A DNA stretch of 12,762 bases from an uncultured Bacteroidota bacterium (GTDB lineage Bacteria > Bacteroidota > Bacteroidia > Bacteroidales > UBA12481), in contig CAILAQ010000192.1 of assembly GCA_903832165.1 (NCBI GenBank), positions 1 through 12,762 of the forward strand. The letters run 5' to 3'. The notes beneath the pieces are model-generated. The model saw only the letters and a list, made by a program, of their open reading frames with translations, had not been told where the DNA came from and did not search any database. Of this stretch, positions 6,560-12,762 are shown in pieces. The position numbers and the translations under genes were made by a program. Within the stretch, counting starts at the first letter, position 1; the number at the start of each line of letters is the position of its first letter.

Positions 6560-7821
6560 GTCATGTAAATTGTTGCTTCACGATCGGGTCCTACCGATAC
6601 GACAGTAACCGGTACCTGGAGATATTCTTCGATAAAACGGATATAGCCTTTCAGATTTTCTGGAAGGCTATTTTTGTCTTTCAGATTGCTGATGTCTTCT
6701 GCCCATCCCGGCAGATCGGTAAATACAGGCTCAACACGGGTTTCTGTGTCAAACGGAATCTCAGTGGTGACTTTATCATGAATTTTGTAGGCTGTGGCAA
6801 CACGGAGTGTATCAAAACCGCTAAGAACATCAGCCTTTGTCATAATCAGACTGGTAACGCCGTTAAGCATTACGGTATACCGGAGAGCTACCAGATCGAG
6901 CCAGCCGCATCTGCGGGGCCTGCCAGTGGTTGAGCCATATTCGCGTCCTGTTGTTCTCAAAAGTTCGCCTGTTTCTTCCAGAAGTTCGGTGGGGAACGGA
7001 CCGCTTCCAACGCGTGTGCAATAGGCTTTAAAGATGCCGATAACATTTCCGATATGGCCGGGTGCAATGCCGAGGCCTGTGCAAGCTCCTGCGCAGGTGG
7101 TATTGGATGAGGTGACGAAAGGATAGCTGCCGAAATCGATATCAAGCATGCTTCCCTGTGCTCCTTCAGCCAGAATGCGGCGACCGGCTTTAAGCCATTC
7201 ATTCACCAGGTATTCACCGTTAACAAATTTAAAACTGCGGATGAAATCTATCGCTGCCAGCCATTCGTCTTCCAGTGGTTGCAGATCAAATGGAAAATCG
7301 AACTGTCTGATCTTGCTCAGATGCTGGTCCCTCAGGCACTTATAGCGCTCGAGAAAGCTGTCTTCGAGAATGTCCCCGATCCGGAGTCCCTCGCGACCAG
7401 TTTTATCAGTATATGCCGGGCCGATCCCTTTAAGGGTGGAACCGATCTTGCTGTTGCCCTTGCTGGTTTCATAGGCTGCATCGAGCAGTCGGTGTGTAGG
7501 CAATATGAGGTGCGATTTCTTAGATATAAACAAATTATGGTGTATATCCAGTCCGAAGCCTGAAAGGCGGTCAACCTCTCTCTTAAACACTACCGGATCA
7601 ATCACCAGACCGTTGCCAATCAGGTTCAGCTTGTCGGAGTGGAATATTCCGCTGGGAATGGTGTGAAGGACATGCTTCTGGTTATTAAATTCCAGTGTGT
7701 GACCGGCATTCGGTCCACCCTGAAATCTGGCAATAATATCATAATCACCGGTAAGCGCATCAACTAATTTGCCCTTACCTTCATCGCCCCACTGCAGGCC
7801 TAGAAGAACATCCACTTTCAT
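6556..7821 (-). CDS. purA: Adenylosuccinate synthetase
   Basis: PurA joins IMP and aspartate using GTP to form adenylosuccinate, the first committed step to AMP, in the cytoplasm. The 421-residue product is close to the usual 420-430. The N-terminal block LLGLQWGDEGKGKLVD (residues 6-21) holds the GTP loop and catalytic Asp13, and GGPNAGHTL (35-43) holds catalytic His41. Further family blocks are ILAEGAQGSMLDIDFGSYPF, SSNTTCAGACTGLGIAPG, TTGRPRRCGWLD and the C-terminal GPDREATI. Only four residues follow this last block (YMT plus stop context), and the stop codon lies inside the 28-bp palindrome, so the original 3' end may have been altered. It is the last gene of the leftward group, 72 bp after fur, with a candidate promoter at 7862-7869. 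In other bacteria PurA is inhibited by (p)ppGpp, which the nearby rel gene would make. Confidence 0.97.
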   Translation of the reverse strand: MKVDVLLGLQWGDEGKGKLVDALTGDYDIIARFQGGPNAGHTLEFNNQKHVLHTIPSGIFHSDKLNLIGNGLVIDPVVFKREVDRLSGFGLDIHHNLFISKKSHLILPTHRLLDAAYETSKGNSKIGSTLKGIGPAYTDKTGREGLRIGDILEDSFLERYKCLRDQHLSKIRQFDFPFDLQPLEDEWLAAIDFIRSFKFVNGEYLVNEWLKAGRRILAEGAQGSMLDIDFGSYPFVTSSNTTCAGACTGLGIAPGHIGNVIGIFKAYCTRVGSGPFPTELLEETGELLRTTGREYGSTTGRPRRCGWLDLVALRYTVMLNGVTSLIMTKADVLSGFDTLRVATAYKIHDKVTTEIPFDTETRVEPVFTDLPGWAEDISNLKDKNSLPENLKGYIRFIEEYLQVPVTVVSVGPDREATIYMT

Positions 7822-7861
7822 TATTAATCGTATTAAATGAAAAACTAAACAAACTGAAACG

Positions 7862-7869
7862 CAAAAATA
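7862..7869 (-). promoter_or_regulatory. Candidate -7 promoter element for purA
   Basis: On the minus strand the sequence reads TATTTTTG, an exact match to the Bacteroidota -7 box TAnnTTTG, in the 72-bp gap between the fur stop and the purA start. It is 40 bp upstream of the purA ATG. The expected -33 TTTG at 19-21 bp spacing is absent (CCTG at 19 bp is the nearest), so purA may be partly read from the upstream genes and partly from this site. Confidence 0.45.
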
Positions 7870-7893
7870 GAAATTTTAATGGCCTAAACAGGG

Positions 7894-8352
7894 TTATGAC
7901 TGTTTGGATTTCTGACAAATCTGACAAGTACCATAAAAATAGAGAGAATGGTGGCTGATCGTGTAATTCATGATCCCCGCTACCGTTTTTTCAATCTCAT
8001 GAATCCGGGGATCACAATATTCATCAACCCTGCCGCAGGTTGTACAGATGATATGATCATGCTGCTTGAATGAATATGCTTTTTCAAACTGGGCAATGTT
8101 TTTGCCAAACTGATGCTTGACTATGAGGCCACAATCGAGCAATAAGTCCATTGTGTTATAGAGCGTTGCCCTGCTAACCCGGTAATTATTGTTCTTCATG
8201 TGAATGTAGAGCTGCTCAACGTCGAAGTGGCTGTTCTGGCTGTAAACTTCATCAAGAATGGCAAATCTCTCCGGAGTTTTGCGGTGTCCTTTCCGTTCAA
8301 TGTATTCTGAAAAGATCTCCTTAACGGTAGTTTGAATAGTTGTGACTTTCAT
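7894..8352 (-). CDS. Fur-family metal- or peroxide-responsive transcriptional repressor
   Basis: This is a 152-residue DNA-binding regulator of the Fur/PerR/Zur superfamily. The N-terminal winged helix (about residues 1-85) includes RKTPERFAILD and the recognition-helix region YRVSRATLYNTMDLL (57-71). The C-terminal dimerisation domain has two CxxC pairs, Cys103/Cys106 (CTTC) and Cys143/Cys146 (CQIC), that would bind structural zinc. Probable sensor-site ligands are His42, Glu90, the HDH at 98-100 and His135, placed by comparison with E. coli Fur. The complete set does not separate iron, zinc, manganese or peroxide sensing, so I give no subfamily symbol. Only 3 nt separate the rel stop codon from this ATG, which indicates co-transcription and probably translational coupling. 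No Fur box was recognised nearby. Confidence 0.93.
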   Translation of the reverse strand: MKVTTIQTTVKEIFSEYIERKGHRKTPERFAILDEVYSQNSHFDVEQLYIHMKNNNYRVSRATLYNTMDLLLDCGLIVKHQFGKNIAQFEKAYSFKQHDHIICTTCGRVDEYCDPRIHEIEKTVAGIMNYTISHHSLYFYGTCQICQKSKQS

Positions 8353-8355
8353 AAA

Positions 8356-10575
8356 TTATGAATCTTCTATTTTTTCCATTCGTTTAACGGAATCTACACC
8401 TTTAACCTTGCTGAGAGTTAGGATCATGTTATTAATATCCTCGGTATTATGTACATACAAATCGAAAGTAGCCTCGAAAACCCCATCATGGGAATCCAGG
8501 TTCATCGATCTTATATTAACATTCAGCTCCTTGGAAATTATGTTTGTTATATCATTGGCTATTCCCAGCCGGTCAATGCCGCTCATGTTCAGGCGGGCAA
8601 GGAAAGCCATGATTTTATGGGAGGTCCATTTAGCGGCGACGATATGATCGCCCTGGCTGGTCATTAATTTACTTGCTATCGGGCAGGTGGTTTTGTGGAT
8701 AATGATTTCCGAAGATTCATCATTCCGGTAGCCGATAACCGCATCTCCCGGTATGGGTTCGCAGCATCTGGCCAGACGGAATTCATTCCCTTCCGGATTT
8801 TCCTGAATCACCAGGCTGGCATTTGAATCGGAATCGATAGGCAACTGTTCTGTCTTTTTCGAGCTGAAAAACTGGAGATCCCAAAAACGGATCGCTTTGC
8901 TTTTTGATCTTTTCCTGAGTATCTGCCTGATTTCCTCCAGCGGAATTTCCTGTCTGCCTAGTATCTGGTACAAATCGTCCTTGCTGTTCACCCTGTATTC
9001 ATCAAAGAGCTTTCTGAAAACGCTGGCCTGTGGTCTGTAATTTAATTGCTTAAGCTGCTCTTCAATAGTTTTCTGACCGCGGAATATCTGTTTGCGGCGT
9101 TGTTCCTTGAATGAGTCCTTGATGGAGGATTTCGCTTTTGCTGTTTTAGCGAATTCCAGCTGTTCAAGCTGCGGACTTTGTATGTCGGAAGTGAGAATTT
9201 CAACCTGATCACCGGTATTCAGGAGTGTTGAAAGAGGCAGGAGTTTGTGATTAATTTTGGCGCCGATAGCTTTTCTACCGACTTCTGTATGAATTTCATA
9301 GGCAAAATCAAGAGCTGACGAATTTTTTGGAAGTATGATTTCCTTGCCTTTTGGAGTAAATGTAACCATCTCTGCATCAAAGAGGTTGAGCTTGAAGTCC
9401 TCCAGGAATTCGACATCTCCGGCTTCCTGCTTTTTCAGCATGTCCGATACGCCTTTCAGCCACCGGTCGAGCTCTCCTTCTTTTGAATCTCCGGTTTTAT
9501 ATTTCCAATGGGCGGCAAACCCATGTTCTGCAATGTCATTCATTCTTTCCGATCGGATCTGAACTTCGATCCATTTTCCATGCGGACCCATGAATGTTGC
9601 ATGAAGAGCTTCGTAACCGTTTGCTTTTGGTCGGCTTACCCAATCGCGCAGCCGGTCGGTTTTTGCTTTATAAAGTTGTGTGATAGTCGAATAAATATGC
9701 CAGCATTGGGTGATTTCCGGTATTCTGGCCTTTGGCTTGAAAACTATTCTGACAGCAAGAATGTCATAAATCTGTTCGAATGGTACATTCTTCTCCTGCA
9801 TTTTACGCCAAACCGAATAAATCGTTTTAGGCCTGCCATAAACTTCCAGCCTGAACTTTTCTTCTTCAAGCTTTGCCTTTACCGGCTCAATAAATTTATG
9901 GATAAAATGACTCGATATCTTCTCGGAGTGGTTGATCTTATTGGCCAGTTCGGTATAGACTTCCGGATTTTTATATTTCAGGCTGAGGTCTTCCAGCTCT
10001 GTTTTGATGGTATACAATCCGAGGCGGTGCGCGAGGGGTGCAAAAAGATAAAGTGTTTCACTGGCGATTTTTATCTGCTTCTTACGCGGTAATGCCTGCA
10101 GAGTTCTCATGTTGTGCAGCCGATCAGCCAGTTTTATCAGAATAACCCTTACGTCGTCGACAAGAGTCAGGAGTAGTTTGCGAAAGGTGGAGGCCTGCAG
10201 TGACGAGTCGCCATCAAGCACGACAGTAATCTTTGTCAGCCCGTCGATAATAGCCCTGATCTGAGATCCGAATTCCTTTTCAATATCATCCAGAGTATAT
10301 TCAGAATCCTCTACGACATCGTGTAATAGAGCACTTACAATGCTTCTGGTCCGGAGCCCGATCTCTTCTGATACGATCCTGGCAACCGATATGGGATGCA
10401 AAATATAGGGTTCGCCTGATTTTCTTTTCTCGGTGCCATGAGCCTTTGATGCAAAAATAAAGGCTTTTCTGATCAGGTCTTTATCTGCTTTGATAAGGCT
10501 CTTCGGCAAGCCATTCATCAACTCATCGAAGGCTTCCTGAACTTTATTTTTTTCTTCTGCGGTTAACTCAAACAT
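8356..10575 (-). CDS. rel: Bifunctional (p)ppGpp synthetase/hydrolase, long RelA/SpoT (RSH) protein
   Basis: This cytoplasmic stringent-response enzyme makes and degrades (p)ppGpp. The 739-residue product has the full long-RSH architecture. The hydrolase HD domain is at about 40-190, with ILHP (His60), LLHDVVED (His85-Asp86, Glu89-Asp90) and LADRLHNM (Asp151, Asn155). The synthetase domain is at about 235-360, with YGRPK (246-250), Asp271 in IYDILAVRI, PKANGYEALH and the catalytic Glu337 in IEVQIR. TGS spans about 401-462, a helical region follows, then a conserved Cys-Cys region (604-605 with TTCP about 25 residues later), and a C-terminal ACT domain at about 660-735. Hydrolase residues are intact, which argues against a RelA-type synthetase-only enzyme. 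It sits 32 bp after the second M16 gene and 3 nt before fur. The generic symbol rel is used because relA and spoT imply split enterobacterial functions. Confidence 0.96.
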   Translation of the reverse strand: MFELTAEEKNKVQEAFDELMNGLPKSLIKADKDLIRKAFIFASKAHGTEKRKSGEPYILHPISVARIVSEEIGLRTRSIVSALLHDVVEDSEYTLDDIEKEFGSQIRAIIDGLTKITVVLDGDSSLQASTFRKLLLTLVDDVRVILIKLADRLHNMRTLQALPRKKQIKIASETLYLFAPLAHRLGLYTIKTELEDLSLKYKNPEVYTELANKINHSEKISSHFIHKFIEPVKAKLEEEKFRLEVYGRPKTIYSVWRKMQEKNVPFEQIYDILAVRIVFKPKARIPEITQCWHIYSTITQLYKAKTDRLRDWVSRPKANGYEALHATFMGPHGKWIEVQIRSERMNDIAEHGFAAHWKYKTGDSKEGELDRWLKGVSDMLKKQEAGDVEFLEDFKLNLFDAEMVTFTPKGKEIILPKNSSALDFAYEIHTEVGRKAIGAKINHKLLPLSTLLNTGDQVEILTSDIQSPQLEQLEFAKTAKAKSSIKDSFKEQRRKQIFRGQKTIEEQLKQLNYRPQASVFRKLFDEYRVNSKDDLYQILGRQEIPLEEIRQILRKRSKSKAIRFWDLQFFSSKKTEQLPIDSDSNASLVIQENPEGNEFRLARCCEPIPGDAVIGYRNDESSEIIIHKTTCPIASKLMTSQGDHIVAAKWTSHKIMAFLARLNMSGIDRLGIANDITNIISKELNVNIRSMNLDSHDGVFEATFDLYVHNTEDINNMILTLSKVKGVDSVKRMEKIEDS

Positions 10576-10607
10576 CGGGAATCTGTTTCCACCGTGAAAA
10601 TACTAAA

Positions 10608-11906
10608 TCAAACCGAGCTTTTCATGGGCCCGGCCGCTACCACTGTCATATTTGTATGATTCAGGTGTTTGCATGCGAGGTTCCTGATTTCTTCAGGGGT
10701 AATGGTGTTGATTAATTCCATGAAAACACTCAGGAATTTCAGATCCAGATCATGCATCCACAAGGCCCGCATCTGGTCGGCCAGCTGGAAAGGCCCGTCG
10801 AGCGACCGTTGAATCTGCCCGGTGAGATAATTTCTGACAAGCTCAAGCTCTCCTGGTTTTACCGGGTCAGTGCAAAGCCGGTCAATCTCCTTCTGGCATT
10901 CGGTAATTGTTTCTTCCCAGACTTCCGCCCCGACAGTGGTTCCGATAACAAAGTATCCTGAATCCCTGAGAGAAAGGAGGTGTGATGCGATTCCATAAGT
11001 ATATCCTTTTTCCTCGCGGATATTGCTCATCAGGCGGGATCCAAAATATCCGCCCAGAATGGTGTTGACAATCGTCAGCCCCATGAAATCCGGATGCAAT
11101 CGGTTGAACAGCGGTTTTCCAATGCGGATAGCGGTTTGAACAGCATCATCCCGGGTGATAATACTTCGTTTCGGTATCTCGGGCATAATAGCAGGCAATG
11201 CCGGAGCAACGATTTTATCTGTATTCCTGTTTGCCGGCCAGTTTAACCCGAAAAACTTATCGACCAAAGGCAGGTATTGATCCGGGTTCGGGCCGGTGAT
11301 CATAATCCTGCAATTGGACTGATCATAGAAACGCGAGTGGAATCTGGAGAGATCTGCCGGATTTAAAGGTTCTATATCTGCAATTTCACCGACTATGCCG
11401 TAAGGATGTTTTTCTCCGAATATCTGCTTGTTGAATTGTTTGCGCGCCAGGCTTTCCACGCGCTGATCATCCACCTTCATTGATTCAACCCGGTTGGCCT
11501 TTATAATATTCAGCTCTTCCTGCGGAAAAGAAGGATGGATCAGTACCTGAGCCATTAAACCGAGCACAGGTTCCAGATGTTTTTCGAGGCTGTGGATAGT
11601 GATATCGGCCTCGTCGCGGTCAGCTGATATATTGAAATAGCTTCCGTAGAACTCAAATTCTTCGGCTATCGTTCCACCGGATAGTTTTCCGGTTCCTTCC
11701 GGTATCATCTGGTTGGTCAGTGAGGCCTGAAATGTCTTATCCTGATATCTGCTCCCGGCTTCAAAAACCAGATCAACACGGCAAACAGGTTCAGTGCCTG
11801 CCGGGATAATCACGACAGGTATACCGTTGGATAAACGGGTATTTTCGGTAATCGTCAGCGGGAGGCTCGTTATAGTTTTAATGCCCGGCATTTTTTTTCT
11901 GTTCAT
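10608..11906 (-). CDS. M16-family peptidase subunit lacking the zinc motif (putative inactive partner)
   Basis: This 432-residue M16B-type protein has two homologous halves. Where an active M16 peptidase has HxxEH before a conserved Gly-Thr, this one has SLTNQ (residues 62-66, followed by GT at 71-72), so both His and the Glu are lost and it cannot bind zinc there. It keeps SRL...IREEKGYTYGI in the second half (290-306), with the Arg297/Tyr304 pair that binds substrate in the non-catalytic subunit of heterodimeric M16 enzymes. The start is ATG at 11906, 1 nt after the upstream gene's TAG; another ATG lies five codons later. The frame is open further upstream, to 12029, but that stretch lies inside the preceding gene and shows no family similarity. 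No signal peptide is visible. It most likely forms a heterodimer with the product of the preceding gene. Confidence 0.92.
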   Translation of the reverse strand: MNRKKMPGIKTITSLPLTITENTRLSNGIPVVIIPAGTEPVCRVDLVFEAGSRYQDKTFQASLTNQMIPEGTGKLSGGTIAEEFEFYGSYFNISADRDEADITIHSLEKHLEPVLGLMAQVLIHPSFPQEELNIIKANRVESMKVDDQRVESLARKQFNKQIFGEKHPYGIVGEIADIEPLNPADLSRFHSRFYDQSNCRIMITGPNPDQYLPLVDKFFGLNWPANRNTDKIVAPALPAIMPEIPKRSIITRDDAVQTAIRIGKPLFNRLHPDFMGLTIVNTILGGYFGSRLMSNIREEKGYTYGIASHLLSLRDSGYFVIGTTVGAEVWEETITECQKEIDRLCTDPVKPGELELVRNYLTGQIQRSLDGPFQLADQMRALWMHDLDLKFLSVFMELINTITPEEIRNLACKHLNHTNMTVVAAGPMKSSV

Positions 11907-11907
11907 C

Positions 11908-12762
11908 CTATTTCTCCCCGTTATTATTGTATACAAGACACGAACAGCTTGATTCCAAAAGCGCTTTCCCTGCAGATTCCTTAATTTCAGCCACTGTAAC
12001 CGACCGGATAAGATCCATTTCACGAGCAATCATATCGGCATTGCCAAGCCATTCAAAATAAGCCAGGTTCATTGCTTTATTCTGGACATTCATATTACTG
12101 AACAGAAACTGAGATTCCGCCCTGTTTTTTACCTTATTCAATTCTCGCTCAGCGATAGGCTCAGTGATGATCCTGGCGATCTCTTCGTGAACCGCCTTAA
12201 TGCCTGATTCGGGAGTTACTCCGCTTGCCAGCCTTCCGCTGATCACAAACAGGCCAGGATCGCGGTCGCCGGTAATGTAGGCATCAATATCGCTGAATAA
12301 TTTCCGGTCCTTGACCAGCCGGAGGAATAGCCTGGCCGACATCCCGTTGGAAAGAATATCTGAAAGCAGATCCAGAACATAATATTCGCGGCTGAACCTG
12401 TCGCCCATGTGCCAGGCAATATAGATCGCCGGACTTGGAACCGGACGCTGAACTTCAAGATAACGGGAGTCGGTCTGAACAGGCTCCTGAGGTATATTCC
12501 GTTGCTTTATTTCCCTCGAAGGGATCGGTCCGAACCATTTCTTTGCCAGTTCATGAGCCTCTTCCGGTTTGATGGATCCCGACAGGGTTAAAATGGCATT
12601 GTTCGGGGCATAATGGCCAAAGAAAAATTTTTTCACATCAGACAGGCGGGCATTCTCTATGTGACTGATCTCTTTGCCAATGGTTGACCATAGATACGGG
12701 TGAACCTTATAAGCGAGCGGCTTAAGATAGAGCCAGGCGTCGCCGTATGGCTGGTTCAGGTA
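11908..12762 (-). CDS. M16-family zinc peptidase subunit, C-terminal part only (cut by window edge)
   Basis: The 5' end lies beyond the right edge, and 284 residues are visible, starting in frame with YLNQPYGDAWLYLKP. The zinc-binding HxxEH and its third ligand would lie upstream and cannot be seen. The visible part begins with the M16 segment that ends the first domain, KVHPYLWSTIGKEISHIENA, then FFFGHYAPNNAILTLSG (about residues 47-63), a common M16 block. The second domain contains SNGMSARLFLRLVKDRKLFSDI, in which the Tyr of the Arg/Tyr substrate pair is Phe. The C-terminus is NNNGEK. The stop codon is 1 nt from the start of the inactive partner gene. The likely role is cleavage of peptides or small proteins as the catalytic half of a heterodimer; catalysis is inferred because its active site is outside the window. 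Confidence 0.9.
   Translation of the reverse strand, partial: YLNQPYGDAWLYLKPLAYKVHPYLWSTIGKEISHIENARLSDVKKFFFGHYAPNNAILTLSGSIKPEEAHELAKKWFGPIPSREIKQRNIPQEPVQTDSRYLEVQRPVPSPAIYIAWHMGDRFSREYYVLDLLSDILSNGMSARLFLRLVKDRKLFSDIDAYITGDRDPGLFVISGRLASGVTPESGIKAVHEEIARIITEPIAERELNKVKNRAESQFLFSNMNVQNKAMNLAYFEWLGNADMIAREMDLIRSVTVAEIKESAGKALLESSCSCLVYNNNGEK

Noticed and set aside
6532..6570. Palindrome as a classic Rho-independent terminator
   Set aside because: The hairpin is perfect, but no run of T follows it on either strand, so the name is not supported even though it may influence transcript ends.
9508..10092. Rightward open frame of 194 codons inside rel
   Set aside because: It lies wholly antisense to the conserved synthetase and hydrolase domains of rel, shows no family motif, and its composition (many Cys, Phe, Arg) is typical of a shadow frame.
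8356..10575. RelA-type enzyme able only to synthesise (p)ppGpp
   Set aside because: Hydrolase residues His60, His85-Asp86, Glu89-Asp90, Asp151 and Asn155 are all present, so a bifunctional enzyme is the better reading.
11907..12029. Upstream start for the inactive M16 subunit adding 41 residues
   Set aside because: The added stretch overlaps the end of the preceding M16 gene in another frame and has no M16 similarity. The ATG at 11906, 1 nt after the preceding stop, fits the family.

Overview
The window looks like ordinary chromosome from a member of the Bacteroidota, probably Bacteroidales. Three things suggest this. Two sites match the Bacteroidota promoter consensus (-7 TAnnTTTG), start codons have A/T-rich leaders instead of strong Shine-Dalgarno sequences, and one gene belongs to DUF4831, a family I know from this phylum. 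Coding density is high, and no stretch of more than about 110 bases lacks a gene. I see no tRNA, rRNA, CRISPR array, transposase, phage gene or recognisable defence system.

Layout. A POT-family peptide transporter, cut by the left edge, reads leftward from position 710 with a near-ideal promoter. Diverging from it is a rightward group: nnr (NAD(P)H-hydrate repair), a DUF4831 putative lipoprotein, an MFS transporter resembling eukaryotic MFSD1, and pepD (Xaa-His/non-specific dipeptidase). Converging on pepD from the right is a leftward group, in transcription order: a zinc-type M16 peptidase subunit (cut by the right edge), a second M16 subunit without the zinc motif, a long RelA/SpoT (p)ppGpp synthetase/hydrolase, a Fur-family repressor and purA. 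In this group the two M16 genes are 1 nt apart, M16 to rel is 32 nt, rel to fur is 3 nt, and purA follows a 72-nt gap with its own candidate promoter.

How the genes may work together. Five of the nine genes handle peptides: the POT importer, the MFSD1-like carrier, PepD and the M16 pair. This suggests a locus for peptide use. The M16 pair looks like a heterodimer that splits zinc catalysis from the Arg/Tyr substrate-binding pair. The rel-fur-purA stretch joins stringent-response signalling to AMP synthesis; PurA is a known target of (p)ppGpp inhibition in other bacteria.

The most distinctive DNA structures are two non-coding repeats, each overlapping a stop codon. One is a 7-bp-periodic inverted array (four GTGAC heptads, then four GTCAC heptads) between the MFS gene and pepD. 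The other is a perfect 28-bp palindrome between pepD and purA that contains the purA stop codon. I found no convincing new multi-gene system. The repeats, the MFSD1-like/PepD pairing and the split M16 pair are the points worth following up.
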